Positions 11,835 through 52,269 of a stretch of 64,000 nucleotides of DNA are shown piece after piece. The DNA comes from Asterias amurensis (lineage: Eukaryota; Echinodermata; Asteroidea; Forcipulatida; Asteriidae). The stretch spans positions 21,318,044 to 21,382,043 of the forward strand of contig NC_092652.1 in assembly GCF_032118995.1 (NCBI RefSeq). Direction: 5' to 3'. A model generated the notes under the pieces. That model worked only from the letters and a program-made list of their open reading frames with translations, was not told where the DNA came from and did not search any database. The position numbers were made by a program, and so were the translations under genes. The number at the start of each line of letters is the position of its first letter. Positions within the stretch are counted from its first letter, which is position 1.

Positions 11835-12507
11835 ATGTAAGCATTATATACGGAAGGATTGTTTTCCGGGAAAAGGAAACCACAGCCACGCGTCCTGACT
11901 AGTGAGATATACCAGGGGCTGCTTTCTTAGAAACTGCTAATTGTAGGAAATTTGGACCAAAGTTTTTCCCAGGGAAGGAAGCCAAGCAAAGGGAAGCCAT
12001 GTACAACATGTGTCTAGACTATTGGAAGGAGCAAATTTACAAGTCTAAATTATTGCTCACCACTTCTTGTAATGTTTTGGTTTATATAGAAATAGATTGT
12101 GTGAAGCATCGTGATATATCTTCTTCCACGGTAAAAAAAAAAAACGCTTCCTGGTATCCCATCAGGTGTCTTAAAACCAGGGGCAAAATAATTTCCAGGA
12201 AAATTCCTGTTTCTTTTTTTACACGCTATATACTGGCCAAAAGGACATTGCCGAGTATCACGTAGAAGTAGAAAAAAAACCTTCCATGCCTGCCATATTA
12301 ACATTGCTTGTGACTGGTTTTTACTGTTGTTTACTTAGCATAATAATTGAGTGTAGTCTTGGCTGACAGGCTGGTAATCTAGTTTTACTAAGGAAGGTTT
12401 TTTCAATCTAAAGTAATATTTTGATTTAAATACCAAACTGTCCACAGTGCCTCAAAAACGATGAAATTGTTGTAATTTGTATTTTTAAAAAGTCGGCTTG
12501 AACGGAT
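11835..12507. other. Upstream of the 115-aa gene, no recognised element
   Basis: No repeat copy or promoter box could be supported. Short open frames here have no recognisable similarity. Confidence 0.4.
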
Positions 12508-13220
12508 ATGGCCGGTGAGACTCCATACAGACGATTCAAGGAGGAAAGTTCTGATCAACATCCGGAGGAGAAAAGAAGTAACAACGCACAGGAGGAGAAC
12601 AGCAGTAAGAAGGCACCCGTGCAGCCTCAGCTTAGTGGCCCGTCGTCGACACCCGAGGACCGGCAAACTGGAGTTATTGCCCGAAACGCATCCTCGGACA
12701 TCATTCCGCCACCAGGAGCACGACGTCCGTACCGGCCTTGTGTCCCTAGAATGTGAGTAGCCTATAATATAGAATAGGCCTATTGTATGTGTGTTTTTAT
12801 ATAGTCTGGACGATAGCAAAAATAAGATTCCTTTTTATTTTGAATTAAAAACTAAACTTGAGCTTTGTTGAGTTTTGCAATTTCATAAAGTTTTTTCAAT
12901 GTTAAAATTATTTGGGATCTCTCAAGACATTGTTTGATAGTCATGTGCTTCCAAAGTGGTCCTGTATAAGATGCACAAATAATGGTTGACTATGTGATGT
13001 TTTCAGTGTGCACTGAAGTCGGTTGCCCAAATGTAAAAGTTGCCTCGTGTGACAAGGCCCTTTTCACGTGTTTCGGGAAAAATATATTGAACAGTTGTTT
13101 TGTTTTTACGTTTACAGACCGCTGGGGCGAAAGCGAGGATACCATGCCTTGACAGTGTCCGATGTCGACATTGTGTCTTATATGGAAATCGGGCCTGCTG
13201 GGGAGTCTCTTAACGCATAA
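12508..13220 (+). CDS. Uncharacterised 115-aa two-exon protein
   Basis: Two exons, 12508-12752 and 13118-13220, join across an intron with donor AT|GTGAGT and acceptor TTTACAG|ACC and give 115 aa. The first two thirds are hydrophilic and low-complexity, rich in Glu, Ser, Asn, Gln and Pro (looks disordered). The C-terminal part, RPYRPCVPRIPLGRKRGYHA and then TVSDVDIVSYMEIG, is more ordered and basic then acidic, and is probably the conserved part. No signal peptide or membrane segment is visible. A likely poly(A) signal AATAAA is at 13464. I do not recognise the family. The main alternative is that this is not a gene, but the exact phase match, the conserved-looking tail and the poly(A) signal argue for one. 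Confidence 0.55.
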
Positions 13221-13463
13221 AACAAAGGCTCCAAAAGTTGGACACTAACGATGCAGACAAACGTATACCAGTTAATGAGAAGGCAGTCTGAGTCATTATA
13301 GGCTATAGTTTGAACCATTGTTTGAGATATTGTTTTGCTATTGTTTAAGCCATAGTGTATCCTGTAGTTGGCAGAATACAATAGGCTCGGCCGCAGTGCG
13401 CAGAGAAGCAAAAACTATTTTAAAAACTTGACAGAAAAAGACAAAATACAAGGATAAAACTGG

Positions 13464-13469
13464 AATAAA
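13464..13469 (+). terminator. Poly(A) signal of the 115-aa gene
   Basis: AATAAA about 245 nt downstream of the stop at 13218-13220, just before a repeat (13614). It is the first such hexamer after the stop. Confidence 0.4.
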
Positions 13470-13613
13470 AAGAAAAAACTAGAACTAGAAAGTATTGCAG
13501 AGAAAAAAAGAAAGATTACGGATAAACAAAATAGGCATACAAGGAAGTCCTAAAGCTTGGAAGAATAGGCATCGAAGAAAAGTCTAATTCTCTGACCAGA
13601 TTGTTTTCTTCTT

Positions 13614-14000
13614 TAAAGGAACACGTTGCCTTGGATCGGTCGAGTTGGTCTTTGAAAAGCGTTTGTAACCGTTTTTTATAAAATGCATATGGGTAGAAAG
13701 ATGTTGTAAAAGTAGAATACCATGATCCACACAAACATGCCTCGAAATTGCGTGGTTTTCCTTTTACCTCGTCGACTAAAACGTCGGCCATTTATGGGGG
13801 TCAAAATTTTGACTCCCATAAATGACCGACCGTGTTAGTTTGCACAGTAGAAGGAAAACCACGCAATTTCGAGGCAAACTTGTGTGGATCATTGTATTCT
13901 ACTTTTAAAACATCTTTCCAACCATATGCATTATATACAAAACGGTTACAAACGCTTTTGTTTTGACCAACTCCTCCGATCCAAGGCAACGTGTTCCTTT
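13614..14000. repeat. Long-hairpin MITE, family C copy 3 (best copy)
   Basis: About 387 bp. The two arms, about 185 nt each, mirror one another and meet at TTTATGGGGGTCAAAATTTT / GACTCCCATAAATG near 13790-13820. Its transcript could fold into one long hairpin. Ends: AAAGGAACACGTTGCC and GGCAACGTGTTCCTTT. Confidence 0.9.
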
Positions 14001-14513
14001 GAACAAAAGTTCAATAAAAGGCAATACCTTTGAAAATCCTGAACATGTTTTCTTGTTAGCTTTTATTTAGCCCGATAATTATTAGCCTTTCCCGTGAATT
14101 ATAATAATGATATTTAATTCACGCAACTGCCTCCAGACACTATTTGGCAAACGCCATGATATAGGCATGTCCCAGCTAGACACACAAACGCGTCTAATGC
14201 GTCACGCTAATACCACCCCATACAAAAAGTGTTCCCTCGAGATTCGCCCAACCAACTATACACTGTTGTTTTATTGTTTTTATGTTTTAGGTTAAACGTG
14301 TAAACTACAAAAACTTATGCTTAGAAATGTGTTGAAAATCTAAGTGTAAGGGCCTTGTCACACGAGGCAATGAGAATCTCCTGCCACTACACTTTTGCAT
14401 AAACATAATTTTCTGGGTTAGTAGAAAATGTGCTTACAGTAAACACAAACTTGGGCGTGACGTCATTGCACAACGCGATAATACATCCCGTGAGGTCGAT
14501 TCTTCACAAGGAG

Positions 14514-14630
14514 TAGGCGTTTCTCACAATGTTTTATCGTCCATCAACCTCTCCCCATTACTCGTCACCAACAACGTTTTTATGCTAATAATTATTTTGG
14601 GTAATTACCAATAGTGTCCACTGCCTTTAA
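14514..14630. repeat. Family A MITE, right-end fragment
   Basis: Matches only the last 115 bp of family A, from TTTCTCACAATGTTTTAT to GTGTCCACTGCCTTTAA. Confidence 0.85.
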
Positions 14631-15194
14631 GAAATTGAACACACTATCGTTTTCTGTGAGGTGTGCCCAAACCTGACCAAACATTTTGAAGAATATATAG
14701 ATGATCATGATGTAGATAGATGATATGCTCGACGAAAGAAGAAGATGAAGACACCAGTATAGCTTGAAGACACCATAATTCAAGTGCACCCACTAAGAAC
14801 AGATTTACGATAAGACGCCACCACTAACTGTAGCCCTTAATCATTGTGTTACGTTTGTCCTACTACTTCGGGCTACTACTTTTTAGCATAAACAAATTAT
14901 CATCAATGTATAAATTAGAAATCCCCATTAAGGAATCATCAACAGTTATCATAGTCTGTCAATTAACTAGAAGTTTGAAATGTCATGTCAGTAAATTGGC
15001 AAATCAAAACTAAACAAATCCCTTAATAAGTTATATGAGGCATTGGCTATTTACAAACTAAATACTTTGTGGTTTGACCTAGTTTCCGATAATCTGTGAG
15101 GAGTCAACCTGGTGAGGTCGTCTTGTTTCTGAAAATTCTTGCTCCATTTCCAGGAGCTTATGAATAAAACATGATTTCCAGGTACGCCTGCCAC

Positions 15195-15468
15195 TTGCCC
15201 TGTGATTGGTTGATCAGTTGTGACAATATCGCAAGGAAATCTGTCACTGACCAATACAAATCGACGATCTAGCATACGACCTCACGTGACCATACGTCAC
15301 AGGCGCAGCTGCAGACCACGGAAGTGTTTTTTACGACGAGTGGTCATATTATGCATGCTTTTTCTGAGAAATCCCGTTATCGGCCCAAGTGTAGTAAGTT
15401 TTTTCATGGGTTTTGATTCATTCATATGATTCGTTAATTGAGAGTGGAACTGCTGAAACTGCATAGAG
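15195..15468 (+). promoter_or_regulatory. Probable STAT promoter and untranslated first exon
   Basis: The region holds an inverted CCAAT (ATTGG, 15205), a CCAAT (15251), a palindromic E-box TCACGTGA (15282) and a CRE-like TACGTCAC (15293) within 100 bp. About 170 bp later a perfect donor GAG|GTAAGTAG is at 15468/15469. An acceptor with a good pyrimidine tract (CTTTCTTTAG, ending 16840) lies before the coding exon. I infer a non-coding exon that starts near 15300-15350 and ends at 15468. The positions of the motifs are seen; their use is inferred. Confidence 0.45.
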
Positions 15469-16021
15469 GTAAGTAGTAACATTTTTATGGCCTATTATTT
15501 TGTTGTTGCAAGTTGTTTTGGGTCGTTCTATGTTTGCATTCTGAGTGAGAGCTGCATGGATATTTCGGTATACAGTGTATTTTCACATGTAATGTGTGTG
15601 TGCATGTTATAAGGGTGAAAAAGAACATGGCGTTTCGTGAAATCAATGAACACTGATGAACATACAATGATAATTTTTGATAGTTGGTTAACAACATGAA
15701 CACGGACATTGCATGATGGTGGACTGTAGACATGAGGGTAATTTCTACCTCTAAATGTGTAGCCAAACAAGGGTGACATTCTCTGTATTTCGGACAAAAA
15801 GTAAAAACTTATCTCTTCAAGTTCTTGTGTTTTCGCTGTAGAAAAAAGCTTTGATGTTTCATGTAAACAAACACTTGTGTAAATACACTTTATATAAAAA
15901 AGCTGAGATTAATCCTAGTTTCCTGTATGTATTATGTTATTGTTAATTAGCCTAAATTATTAATATGTAACTGTTACTGTTACTTTAGTGTTACATCAGA
16001 CACAATGGAAGTTTTGAATAG

Positions 16022-16046
16022 GATTGGGGGGGGTGGGGGGGGGGGG
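16022..16046 (+). repeat. G-rich run
   Basis: Runs of G broken by single T residues, between the probable STAT non-coding exon and the first coding exon. Potential G-quadruplex. Confidence 0.7.
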
Positions 16047-16571
16047 CTAAATTTTGATTAAATAACAATTAAATGGAAAACAAAATGCATCAATTTGTTT
16101 GGAAGACTAAAATCATTTTGCCCAATATGAAAGTGTCATCATGTGTTCAATACAAGAATGGTCATGTTTTAAACTGTATATCATACAAGTAGACTATTTG
16201 ACGATTTAGACCAGAGGGTTATGAAGTATCACGTCTATTCAAAAGAAATATCAAATCTTTACAAGTTCTAAAATTATGACACAGTACACGTTATATAAAA
16301 AATTATTTGGTCTGTAAAGATTGTGTACTGAATCAATTTAGATTTAGAACATTCAAAACATCATGGAGAAGATATTTTGCTGACAAATTTGACCAAAACT
16401 TACCAAAGGCTGAATGAGTTTTCACAATCAATGTGGGCATCAATGAAAATGCAAGTTACTGACCTGATCGGCATAAATTTACTAAAAAACTAACCTGGAG
16501 AGCATTGTCTGCCTAAATCTTGCATTTTATGTTATGAATAAATTTCACCCAAAGCAGGTTTGAACGTAAAG

Positions 16572-16745
16572 GTCAGATACTTCATGGAGGCAACAAAGAC
16601 GATTGCCTCCATGCCTCCTGGTCATTGCCTTTGTGTCCTTTAAATGCTCCTGTAGAAATTTACAATTTCCTCATAGGGTGCCCTTTACCAAGAAGAAAAT
16701 GCATCTGTGCCCTTGCCCTTTAAAAAAAGAAGCATACAAATTACA
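16572..16745. repeat. Family I element, copy 1
   Basis: About 170 bp: CAGATACTTCATGGAGGCAA ... AAATGCATCTGTGCCCTTG ... AAGCATACAAATTACA. Other copies at 37833, 40534 and (reverse) 45941. Confidence 0.75.
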
Positions 16746-16947
16746 AGCCCGAACATTTAGGCCAAATAAAAAAAATACCAGTTGTTCAAGGGCAAGGCGT
16801 AGTGTGAGGTACCTAATGTTTGCATCCTTCCTTTCTTTAGTGTTGGTCAGTGGTTTACTCATCTCCATCTAACTCTGATCCTGAAGTCAACTCCTTGACA
16901 TAACACCCCAAGGATCTGTCCAAGGGGTGCCACACTATTCTGTCACC

Positions 16948-45886
<28,939 letters not shown>

Positions 45887-45940
45887 TTTAACCGAAGGAA
45901 CGCTGACGGCGGCGGCTGGCTTCCAGATGCAGACGGTAGA

Positions 45941-46121
45941 TATCCAGGCCTTGTATGCTTCATTTTTGAAAGGGCAAGGACATCCAGGCACTTTCTCTTC
46001 TTTGGTCAAGGTCACCCCATGAGGAAATTTATAGTATACTTTCAAGAGCACCAAGGCGATGACCACTGGACATGGAGGCAATCGCCTTCTTTGCTTCCAG
46101 GAAGTATCAGGCCTGGATATC
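45941..46121. repeat. Family I element, copy 4 (reverse)
   Basis: Ends GATATCCAGGCCTTGTATGC and AGTATCAGGCCTGGATATC form an inverted repeat around the family body. Confidence 0.8.
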
Positions 46122-46295
46122 AACAAGAGCATTACCCGTAAATATGTGCTAAGCGTTAAGAATGGTGGACCATCAAAATTGTAATAACCTGAATCTGGTT
46201 AGGCAGAAACAGTTATGTACAGACTGCTACTTGTACTAGTCAAACTATACTAATATAAAGGTCTGGCTGTGTATGTAAACTGTATACTTGTACAT

Positions 46296-46464
46296 GGGGC
46301 CCAATTTCATACAGCTGCTTAAGCACACAAAGTAGCTGTTTAAGCACACAAACCAGCTAAGCATAACAAAAGTATGCTTACCAGTCAAACTACTATGTAA
46401 CGTACAATTTTTGACTGGTATCCTGCTTAAGCAGTATTTACTGCTTTAGCTGAAATTGGGCCCC
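46296..46464. repeat. Family D MITE, copy
   Basis: GGGGCCCAATTTCATACAGC ... GCTGAAATTGGGCCCC, with AGCACACAAA repeated twice near the left end. Confidence 0.8.
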
Positions 46465-47289
46465 AGACCGAGCATTGGTGGAGTTAATGTATTAAATATC
46501 CCTTGCATGTTTGTATTGTTCGTCACTACGAAGAGTAATTATAACCAATGGAGACTTTTTTCCAGTTTGCTAAAATGTCAATGTTGAGGTTAAAACTAAT
46601 TCCCTTGGAATATGTGATAAGGTAAAAAGTTTAAATAAATATTTTTCTTGAGTGAAAAATGACACTAATAGGCTTGTGGAGTGGGTTGTGCTACTGGGAA
46701 GCTGTCTTGTCGTCGTCTGATTAAAAATTGCTAAGAAACTTAACTTTCTTTTGTGAAAATCTCTCAAAGGATAGTTGTATTTTTATATGATACTCTGATT
46801 TAAATTAGAAGAATTCTACTTAGAAGTGGGTGGGAACTGAATCAAAATGCTAACAATGAACCCGCATTGTTTGTCAGGCAGTGAATTATTTCGTTTCTGA
46901 AGTGGCACAGCAATTTTCCTCTGGTTCGTCTATGAGGAAAATGTAAAATTTGTATTGGAACTTTGCTGAAGGGCACAACAGCAAAAGCCACAGGGCACCA
47001 CGGCGATTGCCATTGGTGCTGTTGGGTAATTCGAGGCTTGGTTTCTGCTTGAAATGATAATATATTCTTTGTGATAAAAATGTGATGCGATCAAGCTTTA
47101 AATTGAGTCGTTTGTCAGAAAAAAAAATATCAGATTGGAGAAACGAGCCAGAACAGTCAAATGCGAGCTTCTCAGTTGCTCAGAATTTGTAAAAAAATTA
47201 AAATTCATCACACCCTGCAGTTTGTATTGAACTTCGTTCCGATTTTGAGAACTGTGTCTGGCTCAGCACTACGTAAACAATAGACCTTT

Positions 47290-47420
47290 CCGCAAATACC
47301 CATTGCGCAACTGCAAACGCAAACTGTTGAATGAGGTGCATGCTTGTCTAGCTGGGAATCAAACTTAAGCGCTAGCTAGACCAGCATGCACCTCATTCAA
47401 CGCCCGGCGTTGAGGTCTAG
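47290..47420. repeat. Family F palindromic element, copy 2
   Basis: GTTGAATGAGGTGCATGCTT mirrored by AGCATGCACCTCATTCAACG around an AGCTGG/GCGCTAGC centre. Confidence 0.75.
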
Positions 47421-48391
47421 AGAAATATACCCAGTACAGTAGGTCTGCTGCCGACTAGCGTTCAAAAATATCCCATTGTGTAAAACATAAATAGCATCTA
47501 TTTGATCATAAAGTGCACAGCAGTCTTATTTTTTTAATACTATTTTTTTATAACAGTGATTTCAGCGAGTCGCAAAATTGTATAGATCTATGTATTATCA
47601 GGGATTTTTTTTTTTTTTGGGGGGAGGGGGGGGGAGGATGGGTAAATCTTTGAGGGGCTTTGAAGAAAGTATTTTACTTTGTTTAAAAATTGCTTCTTGT
47701 TAGCATAATATGTTTTTTTTTCCCTGTTAACTGCTCTTGACATTGTTTGAAGAAGGTTTGGTGATAGATTTTAAAATGAGCGATTCTTGAATTTTTTTTA
47801 TTATATGTTTGTTACCCCTAATCAAAATATTGTCTTTGGGTTTATAATGAGGTTAAAAAGATCAGCCAATATCTGCATATTATCATTGCTGAAATTGCTT
47901 CAAATATCAGTCACGACCTACATATCGATATCAGGTGAATTCAGTTGGGTCATAGTTAGAATGCATAATGGAACATTGGTCCTAACTTGGGGAACGTCTG
48001 GATAACATGTTGGACAGTTTTTCTTTTAAAGTTAAGTTGAAGGATTATTTTTTTCATACTTTTCTTTTGCCAAAGGCTCGTTTTCATTATAAGGGGCTCA
48101 CACTTTCATATAAATAACATTTATGAACAACAATGAATTATGAAAAACATTTCAATTTAACTATAAATATCGAAAAAACTATTTTGACAAAGCTTAACTG
48201 CTGTTAGTGTTTATTATCACTGTGTGAATAAATATATTTTCTAAATCGTAGCATCTAGAACAAATAAACCCAGAACAAAGTATTGACATTTACAATCTTT
48301 GCAATTGTAGATAGAGTTGTTTAAGCCTTTCACTAGAAGTGCTTAAAAAATGTATGTGCTTTAAGATGTGTGTATAACTAAGATTGAAAAC

Positions 48392-48625
48392 TCATGGCTC
48401 TGCTTACCGCCAAATTATGCGGTTCTGATCACCATTTTCCGCTTAACTGTGCAACCACAGAACAGAATTTCTGTTAAGCGAAGAATGCCTACTAACCTTG
48501 AGGAAGCACATGCAAAAGGAAAAATTCCCTGCTAACGCGTGAAATATGCTTAAGGTATGTGCATAATTCCCTGCTTCCGTAAGCACCAATTCTTTGTTTA
48601 CGGTAAGCAGATCCATAAAACTGAG
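48392..48625. repeat. Family D-like MITE, second subfamily, copy 2
   Basis: CATGGCTCTGCTTACCGCC ... GCGAAGAATGCCTACTAACC ... GGTAAGCAGATCCATAAAAC; similar inside to 45423-45621. Confidence 0.6.
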
Positions 48626-49110
48626 ACCAGTCCTTTATCATCTAGCCTGTGTAAACCAAACAGAAGTACCTGCTGGATTGCTCGCTCAAAGTGTTTTTGT
48701 TTTGTTCTCATGTCATGTAAATACCAACAGTTTCTGAGTTGTTTTGTGTCAAATAGAGGAGGTTCAACTATAGTGAAGGTTTAAAATCTAAGCCTGCTCT
48801 GAAGAGGTTTAGTAATTGACAAACTTAAACAAAATATTTAAAATGGATTTTTCGCTTGAGTTGTGCAAAGGTTTCTTTGAACCAGTGATGGTGTAGATTG
48901 TAAAAATTGTAGCTCTGTGTAGCTGCAGGTTTGGGCTCAGTTCGGAATGCTTCTTAAGCATAACATTCTTCTAAGCAGAACAAAGCACAGAGTTACATGT
49001 ATCAGAGCACCAGTCACAACAATGTTATAATTAGATGTGGCAGTGTGGATGGCTGCCAGCTTCAGCTAAGCAAGATCAATTTTTTGCTGACCAACATTTG
49101 AATGCTGACC

Positions 49111-49242
49111 AGGGCCCATTTTCATAAAGGTTCGTTCAAAGCAAAACATTCTCAGGAACTGTCATTGTATTTTGGCTGGTTTCGGCTAGCAAGAATGTTT
49201 CTGTGCTGAGTAAATTTGTGTGCTTAGCAGCTTTATGGAATT
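49111..49242. repeat. Family D MITE, short copy
   Basis: AGGGCCCATTTTCATAAAGG ... TGTGCTTAGCAGCTTTATGG. A more degraded relative lies just before it (48930-49080). Confidence 0.6.
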
Positions 49243-49601
49243 GTTGCCTGCTTGTAGTGGTCCACATTGTTTTGACACTTTTTTTGCTGTCATGGTAGTT
49301 TTCAAGTCATGCCTGAAACATAAAGGAACCTGCATCAAGTGTTAAAAAACAATAAACGAGATAAAAAAATGTCAGTACAACATATGGACTTAATAAGCTT
49401 CATGGAGTGGGTCTAAAAAGCTTAAGTTTTGTTAAATGTAAAAAGAAAAGTTTCCTTGATATTTTGTGTGCACTGGATTTGATAAAAAAAAGTATTTTGA
49501 ATGATGTCAAAATATTTGTCTTTGTGAACGATTGATTTCTTTGTACATATTCAAGTAATGTATGGTCTTTATTATAAATATAAGGGAGTTTGCAAATGTA
49601 G

Positions 49602-49674
49602 GGCTAGATAGTTCAAATGGTAGAGCGTCGGCACGCTAAACCAAAGGTCGTCGGTTCAAATCCCGCTCTAGTCA
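49602..49674 (+). pseudogene. tRNA-like cloverleaf (SINE head or tRNA pseudogene)
   Basis: A 73-nt unit folds as a tRNA. Acceptor GGCTAGA/TCTAGTC pairs fully with one G-U, the D stem GTTC/GAGC pairs, and the T arm has box B GGTTCAAATCC with one C-C mismatch. The anticodon stem has two mismatches and position 33 is C, so it is unlikely to work as a tRNA. The loop ACGCTAA would give anticodon GCT, but there is no long variable arm as in tRNA-Ser. A T5 run follows at 49676. The same 3' junction occurs at about 6290-6300, which favours a SINE head. Confidence 0.55.
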
Positions 49675-50544
49675 ATTTTTATTATGGTGTTTTTTTTAAA
49701 TGCATTTACCTGTTCAAAAAAAACAGCAGCAATTTCAATTTTAATTAATCTAAGCTGTAAATTTTAACAGAATCTTTTTACACTATAAATACCCTCCATT
49801 TGTTTTATCCCAAATTCCTTAATTTTGTGGCTTATGTATTGAGTGATGAAGGCTCTAATCTGTGTAAAACCTTCCTAAACAAAAGCCCTTGTCACAAGAG
49901 AGCAAATTAGCAGGGGGTCCCTTGCTTCGTTATATCATTAGTTGTTCGTTATTGACAGTTTGAACATGTATTTTTTTGCCAAATTTTGCCAAAATTGTGC
50001 AAATTTTTGCCAAATTTTTTGGCAAGGGACCCTTGCAAAATTGATCTCAGGTGAAAATGGCTTGAGGTGCTATTATTTAGGTAGAGTTATTTGTGAGGAA
50101 GGTCAGGATGAGTTATTTACCTCTTAGAGATTAAAGTGTTTTTCTTGTTGTGAACTAATTAACAAAAATTACTAATTAAATCTGTAACGTTTGTTGGCGT
50201 TTTAAAAAGACTCCGCACGCGTGAAATTTGTATCCAGGTCCTTAAATGCTGTGAGGTAATTATACATTTTAAAAACCAAGATGGAGTTAACTTTTGAATT
50301 TATTTTCTTTTTAATCAAAATCAAATACACTGCCTTTTAGAAGAATATTTGTTTCATGCCAATCGTTATTGAGCTTGTTTTCATTAAGATATAATGTGCA
50401 GCTTCAAAATGGGTTGAACCTGTGTACTCTGTTAACTGGGATTAAGTTAACTAGGATTAAGTTGAACTTTCATTAACCTGGTTTAGACCAGTTAAAGCAG
50501 CTGTTATATTTGACCACTTTGTATTACAGGTTAACTAGGACCAA

Positions 50545-50832
50545 TAGTCCAATTTTATTGAGCTTACAAATATAGTAAAAATATTGCTTAAACATATTTT
50601 GCTAAGCAACTTTTTCTGCTGAGCAAGCATCAGTTGGATACCAGTCACAGATGGTATGATGTTGTACTTTGGCTGGTAACCTTGTTCGCTTAAGCATGGC
50701 TGCTTATGTGGAAATAGACCAGTTCAATAATGGTATGAAATGACATTTTGGCTGGTTACCTTTATCAGTTAAGCACAATTGTTTTGTGCTTAGCAAATGT
50801 TTATGTGTAAGTAGCTCTATGCAGTTGGTCCC
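50545..50832. repeat. Family D MITE, degraded or doubled copy
   Basis: ACCAATAGTCCAATTTTATT ... GTAGCTCTATGCAGTTGG with two ACCAGT/TTGGCTGGTAACC cores, suggesting one copy inside another. Confidence 0.5.
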
Positions 50833-51143
50833 AGATGTTACTGCTATCATTATTTTTATATTATGGTGTTACTGTTAGTGGTCTATAATTATATAGAAAA
50901 GCGTGCACCTCATTCCATGGTTAATGTGTGCATAAGCTGCTTTTTGCTTATCATTAAACTTTTTGCAGTATTTTTGATAATAATAGTACCTGTGTAGTTT
51001 TGCATACAAGGATGTAGTGCTTCCATGTCGTAAGTGTTTTGTTACGTAAGATTATTTGTGGAAAGGGGGAAGGTAAAGCAGTTTGTGAAAGACTAATAAG
51101 AAGGATTCAAGAAGTGTCCATAACAGTTAGCTACTCGGTGCCC

Positions 51144-51310
51144 TATTGCATTAAGCCTCTACAAAGCACAACTTTTACTAAGCAAAGACAAACATCTTGC
51201 TTAGCTTAAACAGTTTACCAGCCAAAATTGCATTCTGTTTATGCGGTTGCCACTGGTTCCCAACTCAATGTTTTGCTGAGCAAAGAAACTTGTTAAGCAG
51301 TATTATAATG
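51144..51310. repeat. Family D MITE, degraded copy
   Basis: CTATTGCATTAAGCCTCTAC ... ACCAGCCAAAATTGCATTC ... TTGTTAAGCAGTATTATAAT. Only the internal words are kept. Confidence 0.45.
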
Positions 51311-51855
51311 CGCTTCCTTTTTGTTTCAGCAATTTCAGCCCCCCTACCCTCCCGACAAAAAAATGCTTCTTTGTTTTTTCCTGCTTGGGCCCACTACCAT
51401 GGCAATGCTTACTAGGGAAAAATGATAGAACTTTCCTTTGAAGGAGTTGTGATGTCTTTCAGCTTTGGACTATAAGTGCTTCCCAAAGTGCTTCCTTGAA
51501 TATCAGCCATCTCCCACAAGAACCAAGAAACCCTTATTTTGTCTTCTTGCTTAGGGCCCACAATCATGGCATTACTTCCATAAGCGCAGAATAATGTGGT
51601 AAGCCATGCCAATTTTATTAGAAAGGATTATATCATTGTAGTCACTGTTGTAAAATTTACTCCAGATGTTTTTAGTACATACTTGTCATAAAGCTGTTAA
51701 TGTTGTATTTTTTGTAACATTTGGTTTTATCTTTCCAGGGGAGATTTGAGTGGGGAAGGGGCCTGGTAATTCCAGGGATCATGGAGGTTCTCTCAAAATT
51801 GGGTCTCTTGAAGAATTTCTAGTGGAAGTCCTTAACTATCTCAAGGCCTGTTTGG

Positions 51856-51926
51856 TGGGGGGGGGGGGGGGGGTGTGATTTTAGATTTCTCAAAATACTA
51901 GTGATTTTAGATTTCTCAAAATACTA
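51856..51926 (+). repeat. G run followed by perfect 26-bp tandem duplication
   Basis: A pure G run at about 51857-51873, then a 26-bp unit beginning GTGATTTTAGATTTCTCAAA occurs twice in direct succession (51875-51900 and 51901-51926) without mismatch. Confidence 0.9.
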
Positions 51927-52084
51927 GTTCATAGTAAGATTAGTTGTCATTATTGTAGTTTCTTGCTCTGAAACAGTATACAAGGTGCCGATTTTAATGT
52001 TTTCTGCTCAAGTAAAAAAATGTTAAAACTGTTCATGTACATTTACAGCCTTGAATTTTACTGATTATTTTGTTAGTATAGTCA

Positions 52085-52260
52085 CATTGACTTGGAGGCG
52101 TTGCAGACCCTGAATTCTAGAAGGGGTACAGCAGTTTTCCTGTGAAAAGTGGCTGTGCTTCTATAGGGAACTTGTATTTGAACTCTACAAAGGGCACCAC
52201 AGCAAAAGCACAGGGCACCACGGCAATTGCTTTGGGAGCCGTAGGTCAATACCAAGGCGT
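52085..52260. repeat. Dispersed repeat with GGGCACCACAGCAAAAGC
   Basis: Reverse-orientation relative of 8560-8765; also similar to 46900-47040. Confidence 0.5.
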
Positions 52261-52269
52261 GCATGTCGT

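Larger units (their letters stand above)
45887..46640 (+). other. Probable STAT 3' UTR with two repeats
   Basis: Runs from the stop to an AATAAA at 46634. It contains a reversed family I element (45941-46121) and a family D MITE (46296-46464). The true transcript end is not known. Confidence 0.35.

Noticed and set aside
12403-12819. 138-codon minus-strand open frame
   Set aside because: Antisense to the first exon of the 115-aa gene; likely a shadow.
49602-49674. Working tRNA-Ser(GCT) gene
   Set aside because: No long variable arm, C at position 33 and two mismatches in the anticodon stem.
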